Origin: Flavobacteriales bacterium
Lineage (GTDB): Bacteria > Bacteroidota > Bacteroidia > Flavobacteriales_F > PHOS-HE28
Length of the DNA stretch: 64,000 bases
NCBI GenBank assembly: GCA_020635655.1
Contig: JACJZI010000014.1
Coordinates: forward strand, 1-64,000
Reading direction: 5' to 3'
A program made the translations under genes and the position numbers. Of this stretch, positions 9,843-18,863 are shown piece after piece. The stretch's first letter is position 1. Every line of letters begins with the position of its first letter. Under the pieces are notes generated by a model. It had not been told where the DNA came from. It did not search any database and saw only the letters and a program-made list of their open reading frames with translations.

Positions 9843-10046
9843 CCGAGAACAGGAAAGGCCGGTGCTCCCCCCATCCCGAGGATGGGTACCGGATGCATCC
9901 GGCACCACCTTCGTTGATCGTGTGCCGTGGTTCCACCGCGGGATCTACACACAATGCCAACATGGAACGAGAACGGCCTCGGCGCCAGTGGACACACATC
10001 CGGCATCCGTGATGCGATGCGGTATGCACCCATTGCCACCGCCTGC

Positions 10047-10054
10047 TATCTTTG
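10047..10054 (+). promoter_or_regulatory. -7 element upstream of tRNA-Ser/tRNA-Pro
   Basis: TATCTTTG matches TAnnTTTG and lies 30 nt before tRNA-Ser. It may drive both tRNAs, which are 74 nt apart. A -33 TTTG at normal spacing was not found. The preceding stretch 9843-10046 shows no gene or other recognisable signal. Confidence 0.5.
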
Positions 10055-10084
10055 CCGCCCGCTTGGGCCGAAGGGTCCCAGCCT

Positions 10085-10174
<90 letters not shown>

Positions 10175-10247
10175 TCCCGGTCGCCGCGCACATGCGAAGG
10201 TGATCGGAGCACGAAAGGAGCCAGCGATGGTCTCTTGATATCCTGTT

Positions 10248-10322
10248 CGGGGTGTAGCGCAGCCCGGTTAGCGCACCTGCTTTGGGAGCAGGGGGTCGTG
10301 CGTTCGAATCGCACCACCCCGA
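10248..10322 (+). tRNA. tRNA-Pro (TGG)
   Basis: A 75-nt cloverleaf: acceptor CGGGGTG/CACCCCG, anticodon stem CTGC/GCAG around TTTGGGA (anticodon TGG), T arm GCGTTCGAATCGC. The discriminator is A and CCA is not encoded. It follows tRNA-Ser by 74 nt on the same strand, so they are probably co-transcribed. Confidence 0.95.
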
Positions 10323-10387
10323 CGAACAGCAAGGATGGCGCGGCCTGCGCCCAGCGCCGGAGCGCCCGTGATGCAATGTCGCGGGCC

Positions 10388-10395
10388 TACCTTTG
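10388..10395 (+). promoter_or_regulatory. -7 element of thiolase promoter
   Basis: TACCTTTG fits the Bacteroidetes -7 consensus and ends 24 nt before the thiolase ATG. No strong -33 box was found. Confidence 0.55.
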
Positions 10396-10419
10396 CCCCC
10401 TTCAAAACACGCATTGCAC

Positions 10420-11598
10420 ATGGCCCGTGAAGTCGTCATCGTATCCGCCGTCCGCACACCCATCGGCAGTTTCCTCGGTTCGCTCGCATCCGTTCCCGCG
10501 CCCAGGCTCGGGGCCACCGCGATCCAGGCCGCGCTGCAAAAGGCGGGTCTCGATCCGAAGGAGGTGGACGAGGTGTTCATGGGTTGCGTGCTGCAAGCCG
10601 ATCTGGGTCAGGCGCCCGCGCGTCAGGCCTCGATCTTCGCCGGGATCGGTCCCAATGTGCCCTGCACGACCGTGAACAAGGTGTGCGCGTCCGGCATGAA
10701 GGCGATCATGCTCGGGGCCCAGACCATCCTCAGTGGTGACAACGATGTGGTGGTCGCCGGTGGCATGGAGAACATGAGCAGTGTGCCGCACTACCTCAAC
10801 GGTCGTGGCGGACAGAAGCTCGGGGACATCAAGCTGACCGACGGCATGGTGAAGGACGGGTTGACGGACGTTTACCACAACTATCACATGGGCAATGCCG
10901 CCGAGCTCTGCGCGCGCGAGTGCCAGATCAGCCGGGAGGACCAGGACGCGTTCGCCATCGAGAGCTACAAGCGGAGCACGGCCGCCTGGAAGGAGGGCCG
11001 GTTCAAGGAGGAGGTGGTCCCGGTGGAAGTGCCGCAGCGCAAGGGGGATCCGCTGGTGTTCGCCGAGGACGAGGAATACAAGAGCGTGAACTTCGAGAAG
11101 ATCCCGCAACTGAAGCCGGTGTTCGACAAGGCCGGTACGGTGACCGCCGCGAACGCCAGCACCCTGAACGACGGTGCGGCGGCCCTGGTGCTGATGAGCG
11201 CTGAGAAGGCCAGGGAGCTGGGCTTGAAGCCGATCGCCCGGATCGTTTCCTACGCCGATGCCGCACAGGCCCCGGAATGGTTCACCACCGCACCGAGCAA
11301 GGCCCTGCCAAAGGCCCTCCAGAAGGCCGGGCTCGACGCCGCCAAGATCGACCTGTGGGAGTTGAACGAGGCCTTCTCCGTGGTGGGCATCGCCAACAAC
11401 CGGGAGATGAAGCTCGACCCCGCAAAGGTGAACGTGAACGGCGGTGCGGTGAGCCTCGGCCATCCGTTGGGCTGCAGCGGTGCCCGCATCATCGTGACGC
11501 TGATCAACGCCCTCCGGCAGCGCGACCTGAAGCGGGGTGCCGCCGGCATCTGCAATGGCGGTGGTGGCGCGAGCGCGATGGTCGTGGAGGTGCTCTAG
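10420..11598 (+). CDS. Acetyl-CoA C-acetyltransferase (thiolase)
   Basis: 392 aa from the ATG at 10420 (MAREVVIVSAVRTPIG, the canonical thiolase N-terminus). The catalytic residues are all present: nucleophilic Cys89 (VCASGMKA), His348 (GHPLGCSGARI) and Cys378 (ICNGGGGASA). These numbers equal those of the well-studied Zoogloea biosynthetic thiolase, and length matches the tetrameric thiolase II family. The reaction is 2 acetyl-CoA to acetoacetyl-CoA plus CoA, reversible, in the cytoplasm; degradative use in beta-oxidation is equally possible. No beta-oxidation or ketone-body partner lies next to it. The downstream peptidase starts 20 nt later and may be co-transcribed. Confidence 0.93.
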   Translation: MAREVVIVSAVRTPIGSFLGSLASVPAPRLGATAIQAALQKAGLDPKEVDEVFMGCVLQADLGQAPARQASIFAGIGPNVPCTTVNKVCASGMKAIMLGAQTILSGDNDVVVAGGMENMSSVPHYLNGRGGQKLGDIKLTDGMVKDGLTDVYHNYHMGNAAELCARECQISREDQDAFAIESYKRSTAAWKEGRFKEEVVPVEVPQRKGDPLVFAEDEEYKSVNFEKIPQLKPVFDKAGTVTAANASTLNDGAAALVLMSAEKARELGLKPIARIVSYADAAQAPEWFTTAPSKALPKALQKAGLDAAKIDLWELNEAFSVVGIANNREMKLDPAKVNVNGGAVSLGHPLGCSGARIIVTLINALRQRDLKRGAAGICNGGGGASAMVVEVL

Positions 11599-11618
11599 GT
11601 CCGCTGCACTTCTTGCCT

Positions 11619-12395
11619 ATGACCGATACCGCGCGTTCGAGCCCCGTCATCTGTCCCCTCTCCATCGTACCGGTGCGCAGGGAACCCGGCGACCGCAGCG
11701 AGATGGTCTCGCAATGGCTCTTCGGCGAAACGGGTGAACGCATCGAACAACGCGACGGATGGTCGCTGGTGAAGTTCGACCACGATGGCTATGCCGGCTG
11801 GGTGGACGACAAGCAGGTGCTCGCCTGCGACACTCCGAACTACGACCCCGACCTGCGCGTGATCGATCAGACCACGATCCTGGACCTCGGCGATCGTCAG
11901 GTGCTCCTCCCCTATGGTGGCGTGCTGCCCTTCTACGCGGACGGCGCGATCCTCTGGGGCGAGCGACGCATACCGGTCAAGGCGGTGACCAACCAGCGTG
12001 CGGATGGTGAGCGGGCCGAACTCCTGGACCTCTACCTCCATCCGTTCCTAGGGGCGCCCTATCTCTGGGGTGGCCGAACGCCCGGTGGCGTCGATTGCAG
12101 CGGGATGGTGCAGATGCTCTTCATCCTGATGGGCATCTATCTGCCGCGCGACGCCCACCAGCAGGCCGAGGAGGGCGATGCCGTGGAACTGGTCGACCTC
12201 GCCGTACCCGGGGACCTTGCGTTCTTCGACAACGACGAGGGCCGCATCACCCATGTCGGCATCGTGCTCCCCGACCACCGCATCGCCCACGCCAGCGGTC
12301 GCGTTCGCATCGACAAGCTGGACCATCAGGGGATCTTCGATGCGGAGCGCCAACGGTATTCGCACCGACTGCGGCTGATCCGGCGCGTGCTGTAG
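11619..12395 (+). CDS. NlpC/P60 (C40) cysteine peptidase with SH3-like N-terminus
   Basis: 258 aa. Residues 10-70 resemble a bacterial SH3 domain (DRSEMVSQWLFGETGE, GWSLVKFDHDGYAGWV). The C-terminal ~120 residues are an NlpC/P60 domain with Cys160 (GGVDCSGMVQ), His212 (ITHVGIV) and His224 (IAHASG) as the likely triad. There is no signal peptide, as in many Bacteroidetes C40 proteins resembling gamma-D-glutamyl-L-diamino-acid endopeptidases, so it probably processes imported muropeptides or acts on recycled peptidoglycan stems. It follows the thiolase closely but has no obvious functional link to it. The 3' end is 21 nt from the convergent TonB-dependent receptor gene. Confidence 0.88.
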   Translation: MTDTARSSPVICPLSIVPVRREPGDRSEMVSQWLFGETGERIEQRDGWSLVKFDHDGYAGWVDDKQVLACDTPNYDPDLRVIDQTTILDLGDRQVLLPYGGVLPFYADGAILWGERRIPVKAVTNQRADGERAELLDLYLHPFLGAPYLWGGRTPGGVDCSGMVQMLFILMGIYLPRDAHQQAEEGDAVELVDLAVPGDLAFFDNDEGRITHVGIVLPDHRIAHASGRVRIDKLDHQGIFDAERQRYSHRLRLIRRVL

Positions 12396-12416
12396 CCCGT
12401 TGGATCCTGTCACGCT

Positions 12417-14777
12417 TCAGAACCGCAATGTGTATTGCAGCACGGGGAGCAGCCCGAGCTGTGGGACATCCACGATGCGTTGCTTCGTACGGTCGTAGTC
12501 CTGGTATACCGTGGTGCTTCCGCCGAGCACGTTCTGCACATCGACCTTGATCTCGTGACTGGTCTTCGGTCGACCTTCGCGGTAGGCGATCACCACGTCG
12601 AGCTTGTGCACCGCGTCCCCTTTCTCGCTCCACGCGGATGGTGCGTCCACTTCCTCACCGGCGGCCTGGCTGGCCGCGAGATCGATCGGGGTGCGGTATT
12701 GCCCGCCGACCACGGAATACCGGAATCCTGTGGTGAGCACGCGGTCCCTGCCGGCGCGGCCGAGCTTCCATTCCTTGCCGGCGAGCACGTTGCCCACCAC
12801 ACCCAGATCGAAACGGGAATGGTGCCAATGGCCGTCCAATGCCTTGTATTCGGCGCTGCTCACCGAGGCGGTGGCCAGGGCATGCCATCCATGGGTGAAG
12901 AACTTCTCCACGGACAGTTCCAGACCGGTATTGTGGCCGGTGCCCTTGTTCACCAGATCACGCGTGGTGAACCAACCGTCGTAGTTCGCCAGACAGAAAC
13001 TGCTGTTGGGATCGTTCTCCACCGGCAGGTCATAGAGATACTGGTGGTAGGCTTCGACCTTCAGTTGGACATCCTCTGCCAGTTGCTGCTCATAGCCCAG
13101 GACGATGTGGGCGGCGCGTGACAGTCCCAGGTCGGCGTTGGGCCGGTATGTGGTCCCGTCCGCATCGACATCCTGCGCGAGGTAGGTCATGATCGTCTCG
13201 GTGCGCGAATGGAGACCCGCTCCGAGGCTGATGGCCCGTTCGGGCCGCGGCTGCCAGCGGACCGCCATGCGCGGCTCGATGCTGGTGCTTCCGTTCAAGG
13301 CGTAGTGGAGCGCATGCAGACCACCGGTGACCGTCCATCGTTCGGTCCAACGGTACTTCCAGCTCGTGAACGCCTGCAGCGTGGTGGCGGCGCCACGGGA
13401 ATCGAGCTGGGTGACCAGTCGCTGGGCATCAGGCTCCCAGCTTTGGCCATGCATGCGGTAGTTCTCCACGGAAACGATGATCCCGTTGCGGACCTTCAGG
13501 CGCTCGTTCAACCGTGTGTTGAGCACGGTGGTGCCCTGCACGGTCCACTTGTCCAGCGCGTCGATGGCGCGGTCCTCCAGCGCCCCTTCGCCGGGTGCGG
13601 GGTCCTCCTTGTAATCGGTGGAACTCCCGTTCCCGCTCAGACTGACGGTGGAATAGAGGTAGTTGTTCTTCCCGATGAGCAGCGTGTGCGTCAGACCGGC
13701 CACGCCCATGTACGATCCGAAGTCGGCCCGGCTGAAGAGCGTATCCTCCACCACACCGCGATCCTCCTGCAGGATGTGACTGAGGCCACCCAGACCGAAG
13801 AGGGAGAAGATGCCGGCGCGACCTGTCGGAAGGTGCACATGGAAGGCCCCGTCGGTGTATTTCGGCACGCCCTGGTAGTCCACGATGCCGGCCTGGTCCA
13901 GCAGGGCCAGTGTGGAATAGCGGTAATTGACCAGGTAGGATCCGCCCTGGCCGCCGAGCGGACCCTCCGCCGTGAGGTCCGTGCCCAGCACACCCGCCTT
14001 CAGCGTGTACTCCCGCTTGCGGTCGTTGCCCTTCCGCAGACGCATGTCGAAGACCGCACTGGTGGCATTTCCGTATTCCGCCGTGAAGGCCCCGGTGTAG
14101 AATTCGGAGTTGTCGATCACATCGCTGTTCAACACATTGATCGGCCCGCCGGTGGATCCCTCCTCGCTGAAGTGGTTCGGGTTGGGGATCTCCACACCTT
14201 CCATGCGCCAGAGCACACCCTTGGGGGAATTGCCACGAACGATGATCGTATTGTCCCCGGCCGGATCACCCGCCACGCCCGGGAAGGTGCTCACCATGCG
14301 GGCGGGATCATTGATGCCCCCGGCGATCCGGGAGGTCTCCTCCACGCTGATCTCCCGTCCGCTCAACAGGACCATGTCGTTGCGCAATTCGCCCTTCCGG
14401 CGGGCATTGGTCACCTCCACCTCCTGCATCTGCACGATGGACTCCTGCAGGCGGAGCTCCAGCACCGTCTCCTTCGCCGTGTTCACCAGGATGTTCTGAA
14501 GCCGTTGCTCCTCGTGGCCGAGCATCCGCACATCGAGGTCGATGCGACCGGCAGGTACATCCGCGATGACGAATCGACCGTCCATATCGGTCGTGCCGCC
14601 GAGCAGGGGTTCCGATCCCACCACAACGACCGTGGCGCCGAAGAGGGGTTGATGTGTGTCGAGGTCGACGACCGTGCCGCGTACGGTGCCCTCCGCAACG
14701 GCGGGCCGGTCCTGTGCAGAGAGCACGGTCCGAGCGAGCAGCAACGCAATGGTCAGGGTGGATCGGAAGGGATGCAT
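12417..14777 (-). CDS. TonB-dependent outer-membrane receptor
   Basis: 786 aa. A signal peptide (about 1-21) is followed by a carboxypeptidase-regulatory-like domain (VRGTVVDLDTHQPLFGATVVV, about 32-110), a plug domain (ISVEETSRIAGGINDPARM, TIIVRGNSPKGVLWRMEGVEIPN, about 135-245) and a beta-barrel to the C-terminus, which ends in aromatic Phe (LQYTLRF) as outer-membrane barrels do. No SusD partner is adjacent, so a SusCD glycan system is unlikely. The barrel is shorter than SusC proteins and closer to metal, cofactor or peptide receptors. No Fur-like box or riboswitch was recognised upstream. The substrate cannot be assigned. Confidence 0.88.
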   Translation of the reverse strand: MHPFRSTLTIALLLARTVLSAQDRPAVAEGTVRGTVVDLDTHQPLFGATVVVVGSEPLLGGTTDMDGRFVIADVPAGRIDLDVRMLGHEEQRLQNILVNTAKETVLELRLQESIVQMQEVEVTNARRKGELRNDMVLLSGREISVEETSRIAGGINDPARMVSTFPGVAGDPAGDNTIIVRGNSPKGVLWRMEGVEIPNPNHFSEEGSTGGPINVLNSDVIDNSEFYTGAFTAEYGNATSAVFDMRLRKGNDRKREYTLKAGVLGTDLTAEGPLGGQGGSYLVNYRYSTLALLDQAGIVDYQGVPKYTDGAFHVHLPTGRAGIFSLFGLGGLSHILQEDRGVVEDTLFSRADFGSYMGVAGLTHTLLIGKNNYLYSTVSLSGNGSSTDYKEDPAPGEGALEDRAIDALDKWTVQGTTVLNTRLNERLKVRNGIIVSVENYRMHGQSWEPDAQRLVTQLDSRGAATTLQAFTSWKYRWTERWTVTGGLHALHYALNGSTSIEPRMAVRWQPRPERAISLGAGLHSRTETIMTYLAQDVDADGTTYRPNADLGLSRAAHIVLGYEQQLAEDVQLKVEAYHQYLYDLPVENDPNSSFCLANYDGWFTTRDLVNKGTGHNTGLELSVEKFFTHGWHALATASVSSAEYKALDGHWHHSRFDLGVVGNVLAGKEWKLGRAGRDRVLTTGFRYSVVGGQYRTPIDLAASQAAGEEVDAPSAWSEKGDAVHKLDVVIAYREGRPKTSHEIKVDVQNVLGGSTTVYQDYDRTKQRIVDVPQLGLLPVLQYTLRF

Positions 14778-14939
14778 GTGGAGGGCTGTGTTTGGGTTTC
14801 CGGGAGTAGGACGGCCATCCCCTGGAATACCCCCATCCGATCGGAAAAGAATTCGTCACCCACCGGGACCGGACCCGGGTCGCGGGTATTGGCGGACGCT
14901 CCACGTGCGATATCTTCCCTCGATCAAACCCCCTCCATC

Positions 14940-15383
14940 ATGCGCTTCTCCATCCTCTTCGCCTTCTTCGCCCTGACGGCCGGCGATGGTATCGCCCAGC
15001 AATTCAAGGTCGTGACCATCGTGGAAAGCATCATCCCTGCAGGCACCGGCCGGTCGCGGATGATCGAATCCACCAGCGACATCGATTCCGAAGCGGCCAC
15101 CACGGAGCGCACCAACGGCAAGGACAGCGATCAGGGGGACGTGAAACGAGGCGATCTGAAGGTGGACAACTTCAAGGAGACCAAGCTGCTGAACTTTTTC
15201 AGCGTGGTGGGCATCAACTTCCAGAACATCGCCTCCAACGACGCGCTGATCACCGACAAGATCAACAAGCTGGCCGCCGAGGGCTGGGAGTTGGTCCATG
15301 TGGCCAGTGGTGTGGAAAGCGACGCCGGCAAGGATGACGGCCAGGGCATCTTCATCACCCGGCTGTTCTTCCGCAAGGACTAG
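14940..15383 (+). CDS. Small secreted protein with DUF4177-like end
   Basis: 147 aa from the ATG at 14940, which gives a signal peptide (MRFSILFAFFALTAGDGIAQ). The middle is polar and acidic. The C-terminal third, KINKLAAEGWELVHVASGV, resembles the DUF4177 pattern (L-x-x-x-G-W-E-L-V). No enzymatic motif is visible. It sits alone on the plus strand between two minus-strand genes, the TonB-dependent receptor and the STN-repeat protein, with its own TATCTTCC element 21 nt before the start. The function is unknown and the DUF4177 similarity is tentative. Confidence 0.7.
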   Translation: MRFSILFAFFALTAGDGIAQQFKVVTIVESIIPAGTGRSRMIESTSDIDSEAATTERTNGKDSDQGDVKRGDLKVDNFKETKLLNFFSVVGINFQNIASNDALITDKINKLAAEGWELVHVASGVESDAGKDDGQGIFITRLFFRKD

Positions 15384-15391
15384 CGGCCACC

Positions 15392-17314
15392 TCAGAAGCG
15401 TACCCCGACCCCCGCCCGCCAGCCGACCCAGGCGCGCGTGAGCAGGTCCGTATGCTCCTGCTGGTCGAACGCCCGGTCCGCCGCGAGCGCGGAGAGCCAG
15501 GCGTGGGTGTCGGGATCACGCCAGTTCGAGATGAGCACGTTGAGCACCGGCCCGGCCGAGACCACGAGCCGGTCCCAGAAGGCATAGCCGTAGATCAGCT
15601 CCAACCTGCCCACGATGTTCACGGCGTCGACCCAATACCATCCCTCGTTGACCTGTTCGGCGATGAGGGCGATGTCCAGCAGACCACGCCTGCCGATCCG
15701 TGGTTCGGTACCGATGCCGTAGTGGAAAGCCCAGGTGCTGTCCTCCCCGACCGGGGGTGACCACCCCAGGATGTTGTGGAAGGCACGGGTGCCGGTGCGC
15801 AGGGAGAGCGTGAGGGGAAGCACGTCCGTGCTGAAGGCGTCCAGGCGGTGATAACCATGCAGGGCCACGCTCAGTACGCCGATGCTGACACCGGTGATCG
15901 TGTCGCTGAGATTGATGAAGCCGACCTGCGAGCCTTCGCTGCGCAGGGCGAAGTTCACGGCGCCCACCTGTCCACCGCGGACCGTGCCGCTGACCGCGTT
16001 CACCCCAAAGCTGAACTGGCCACCGGTGACCTCCCTGGCGTAGTTCGCACCGAAGCCGATCTGGCCGCCACCCACCGTACCCAGGGCGGCGTTCATCCCG
16101 AGGGTGAACTGCACACCTTCGATGTTCCGCCCGAAGTTGAACCCACCGGAGAACTGGGCCTTCCGCACATCGCCGAGCGCCACGTTCGCCCCGCCACTGG
16201 TCTGTGAACCGTCGACATCGGAAAGTGCGACGTTCACCCCACCGCAGACCTGGGGGCCCCGCATGCGCCCCTTGGCCACGTTGGCCCCGCCCGCGATCTG
16301 CACGCCGGCAAGCGTATCCCAGACGACGTTGGCGAAACCGCCGAGCTGCAGACCCTGCAGGGAACGCATCGCGTGGTTGATGCCACCGGAGATCTGCGCA
16401 CCGTGCACCTCACGGCCGACAAGGTTGGCCAGTCCCGCTAGTTGCACACCCCGCACATCGCGGGTGTCGATGTTCAATCCGAGCCCGATCTCCGCCCCTT
16501 CCACACCCCGCGCGAATCCGCAGAACACATTGAAGGAAAAGGCGTTCACCGTGGCGGCACCCACTTCGCCGTTCGTGCCCACTCCCGGGACCAATGTCAC
16601 CTGCCAAGGCGCACGACGGACGAAACCGAGGTTGGCGGCCTGGTCGAATTGACCGGCGGGCACCAGCAGCCGTGCCACGCCGAGATCCTCCACCCCGCAC
16701 CGATCATGCAGGCAGATCGGCTCCAGACGTTCGACCTTTTCACGCGGGCGGATCGCGACCAACAATTCCTGGCCCATATGACCCGGAAACACAACGGTGT
16801 CGAGGTATCCCACGCGTGAGAACAGCAAGGCGGCGCCTTCCTCCTCTCCCTTCAGGGTGAGTTCGAAACGCCCGGACGGCCCGGTGGTGACGCCATTGGA
16901 GCGACGCACCTCCACCACACTGACACGTCCAAGGGGAACACCGGTATGCGCATCCATGACCTGTCCGCTGAGCGGATGTCTGGTGCGGTCCTCGGTGCGC
17001 CGCGCCAGGATCAGGTGCTCACCGCTCTCGCGCATGATGATGGCCTCCGGCAGAAGCCCGCGCATCACCTCATCCACCCGGCCGCCCTGCGCGTTGACGG
17101 AGACAAGGCTGTCCTCCGGAAGGATCCGTGAATTGTAGCTGAGCCGGAAACCACCGTCCAGAGCGACCAGTTCAAGCGCACGCGCCAGACGGACATTGCC
17201 CGCCTGCACGGTCACCGTTCGCCGCAGGATGGACTGGGCCGGAAGGGCCGTCACGATCAGGAGGCCCCCCAGTACCGCCACGAACCATTGCCAACGCTCA
17301 ACACCCATCGCCAT
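15392..17314 (-). CDS. STN-domain surface protein with GxN repeat array
   Basis: 640 aa. Signal peptide 1-27; STN (secretin/TonB short N-terminal) domain about 30-104 (LARALELVALDGGFRLSYNS); carboxypeptidase-regulatory-like domain about 112-190 (LSGQVMDAHTGVPLGRVSVVE). No TonB plug or receptor barrel follows. From about 265 to 465 there are some ten 20-residue repeats of the type GVQ-x-GG-x-NVA-x-G-x-x-x (GVQIAGGANVAKGRMRGPQ), resembling the LA_2272-type surface repeat family. The C-terminal ~150 residues look like a short beta-barrel ending in GVGVRF. The start overlaps the FecR stop by 17 nt, so it is coupled to FecR and is probably the outer-membrane partner of the sigma/FecR pair. Confidence 0.78.
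   Translation of the reverse strand: MAMGVERWQWFVAVLGGLLIVTALPAQSILRRTVTVQAGNVRLARALELVALDGGFRLSYNSRILPEDSLVSVNAQGGRVDEVMRGLLPEAIIMRESGEHLILARRTEDRTRHPLSGQVMDAHTGVPLGRVSVVEVRRSNGVTTGPSGRFELTLKGEEEGAALLFSRVGYLDTVVFPGHMGQELLVAIRPREKVERLEPICLHDRCGVEDLGVARLLVPAGQFDQAANLGFVRRAPWQVTLVPGVGTNGEVGAATVNAFSFNVFCGFARGVEGAEIGLGLNIDTRDVRGVQLAGLANLVGREVHGAQISGGINHAMRSLQGLQLGGFANVVWDTLAGVQIAGGANVAKGRMRGPQVCGGVNVALSDVDGSQTSGGANVALGDVRKAQFSGGFNFGRNIEGVQFTLGMNAALGTVGGGQIGFGANYAREVTGGQFSFGVNAVSGTVRGGQVGAVNFALRSEGSQVGFINLSDTITGVSIGVLSVALHGYHRLDAFSTDVLPLTLSLRTGTRAFHNILGWSPPVGEDSTWAFHYGIGTEPRIGRRGLLDIALIAEQVNEGWYWVDAVNIVGRLELIYGYAFWDRLVVSAGPVLNVLISNWRDPDTHAWLSALAADRAFDQQEHTDLLTRAWVGWRAGVGVRF
15920..16520 (-). repeat. 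~60-bp coding repeats (20-aa GxN repeats)
   Basis: About ten degenerate 60-bp units inside the STN-domain gene. They encode G-x-Q-x-G-x-x-N patterns every ~20 residues (GVQLAGLAN, GAQISGGIN, GLQLGGFAN, GPQVCGGVN, GSQTSGGAN). Units have diverged at DNA level, so the array looks old rather than newly expanded. Confidence 0.8.
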
Positions 17315-18257
17315 CGAGGAGGAAGGAGCCGTCCGGGCGATGCTCCACCCGCATGCCGAACGTGTTCGCGATCACCTGCAAGACGGCGTCGATCGGTTCG
17401 TCCGCGAAGGTGGCGGTGAGCCGACAACGGCCCAGCTCCGGTGACGCGAGCGCGACATGCACCGAGTAGAGGATCGAAAGCTGTTCCACGACCTGCTCCA
17501 GGGGTGCATCATCGAATTGCAGGATCCGCTCTCCCCAACGCTGGAAGGATGCCGAACGCATGTGTTCCAGCATGCCCGTGGTCCGACCATAGCGCGCGGT
17601 CTCTCCCGCGATCAGCACAACGGTATCCTTCGGCACCACGACCCGGACCCTTCCCGTCCGCACACGCACCTCGCGGACGTCGGAGGTATCGTAGGCCGTG
17701 ACCTCGAACATGGTACCGAGCACCGTGACCTCCATGTCCTGTGCATGCACCACGAAGGGATGTTCCGCATCATGTGCCACCTCGAAATAGACCTTGCCCT
17801 GGACCTCCACCTCTCGCGTGAGTCCGATCCGTGCGGTGGCCTGTGATCCCTCCGCGAGTACCATCCGACTGCTGTCCGGGAGCAGGGTGTCCAGCGAAGC
17901 ATCGATCGCTGCGAACCGATCGGTGGCAGGTGCAATGAGCAGCCGCACGGCGAAAAAGACCCCGGTGAGCACTGCTGCGGCCGCTGCCCAGGGCAGGATC
18001 CGCCGCATGCCGATGACCCGACCTCGGCCGGTGCGCATGCGTGCGGAAAGCGTCGCCCAGGCCTTGTCCACATCCACCTCAGGCGCATCCTCACCATCGG
18101 CACCCAGGGACCAAAGCACCTGCATGCGTTGAAGCTCCAATGCATTGTCCGGATGCGACGCTGCCCAACGCTCCACCGCGGTGGTGGTGGCGGGATCCGC
18201 CTCACCGGCCACAAAGCGCGCCAGCTGTTCGCTCGCTATTTCCCCTTTCCCGTTCAC
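17298..18257 (-). CDS. FecR-family anti-sigma factor
   Basis: 319 aa. A cytoplasmic N-terminal part (1-85) contains the conserved W-x-x-S-x-x-N pattern (ERWAASHPDNALELQRMQ). One membrane helix lies at about 87-108, a periplasmic FecR domain at about 120-215 (GSQATARIG, YFEVAHDAEHPFVVHAQDMEVTVLGTMFEV broken at usual positions), and a DUF4974 domain at about 240-315 (LQFDDAPLEQVVEQLS). This is the standard Bacteroidetes FecR layout. It should hold the ECF sigma factor at the inner membrane until the outer-membrane STN partner signals. The gene starts 39 nt after the sigma stop and overlaps the STN gene start by 17 nt. Confidence 0.93.
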   Translation of the reverse strand: MNGKGEIASEQLARFVAGEADPATTTAVERWAASHPDNALELQRMQVLWSLGADGEDAPEVDVDKAWATLSARMRTGRGRVIGMRRILPWAAAAAVLTGVFFAVRLLIAPATDRFAAIDASLDTLLPDSSRMVLAEGSQATARIGLTREVEVQGKVYFEVAHDAEHPFVVHAQDMEVTVLGTMFEVTAYDTSDVREVRVRTGRVRVVVPKDTVVLIAGETARYGRTTGMLEHMRSASFQRWGERILQFDDAPLEQVVEQLSILYSVHVALASPELGRCRLTATFADEPIDAVLQVIANTFGMRVEHRPDGSFLLDGDGC

Positions 18258-18296
18258 GGGTCCGCATACCTATGACAAGCATCCCTGTGCATACCC

Positions 18297-18854
18297 CTAT
18301 CCGTTCCACCACAACAACCAGCCGATCACCGGCAGCAGGTCGGCGAGTTCGGTACGAAGTGTCTTCAGTGCCTTGCCCATCTGGTTCTCCACGGTCTTCA
18401 CCGAAATGCCGAGCCGGTCCGCGATCTCGTGGTACTTCAATCCCTCGTAGCGGCTCAGTTCGAAGACCTTCCGGCGTTCGGTGGGCAGGTCGGCGATCGC
18501 GGCCCGGACACGTGCGGCCCGCTCCGCATGGTCCCGCTCATCGACCGCCTCCTCCTGGCCCTTCTCCTGCACTTCGGTGTATAGGGGGACCAGCCGCGCG
18601 CTTTGCTTCAATGCGGTCAGGCAGCGGTTCCTGACGGCCGTGAAGAGGTAGGCCTTCAGCGAGGTGGTGATATGCAGCCGGGCGCGGTCCTCCCAGAGCT
18701 TGAAGAAGAGCTCCTGGACCAGGTCCTCCGTGCGATCGCGGTCCTTGAGGTACTGATACGCGAAGGCGCAGAGCGGTCGGTAGTGCGCCCGGAACAGGGC
18801 TTCCATGGCGCTTTCGTCACCGGCGGCGATCCGTTGGAATTCCTCTGCGCTCAT
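18297..18854 (-). CDS. ECF RNA polymerase sigma factor (sigma-70 family)
   Basis: 185 aa. Region 2 covers about residues 20-90 (LFRAHYRPLCAFAYQYLKD, EDLVQELFFKLWEDR) and region 4 about 115-170 (ADLPTERRKVFELSRYEGLKYHEIADRLGIS, KTVENQMGKALKTLR). Length and motifs fit the FecI-like, Bacteroides-expansion group of ECF factors. It is followed by fecR and the STN-repeat gene in one direction, so all three form a cell-surface signalling unit. The regulon is unknown; autoregulation of the three genes is typical of the family. A TATCTTCG element lies 9 nt before the ATG. Confidence 0.93.
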   Translation of the reverse strand: MSAEEFQRIAAGDESAMEALFRAHYRPLCAFAYQYLKDRDRTEDLVQELFFKLWEDRARLHITTSLKAYLFTAVRNRCLTALKQSARLVPLYTEVQEKGQEEAVDERDHAERAARVRAAIADLPTERRKVFELSRYEGLKYHEIADRLGISVKTVENQMGKALKTLRTELADLLPVIGWLLWWNG

Positions 18855-18863
18855 GAACGCGGC

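Noticed and set aside
7557..9908. 783-codon minus-strand frame opposite the T9SS Ig-like gene
   Set aside because: Composition is skewed to Arg, Gly, Val, Asp and His as in antisense shadows. The plus strand has a signal peptide and sorting domain, so it is the real gene.
12417..14777. SusC/SusD polysaccharide uptake locus
   Set aside because: The receptor is shorter than SusC, and no SusD gene, glycoside hydrolase or sulfatase is adjacent.
13209..14900. Plus-strand frame running into the 14940 gene
   Set aside because: The part before 14940 is antisense to the TonB-dependent receptor. Only the segment from the ATG at 14940 gives a signal peptide and plausible protein.
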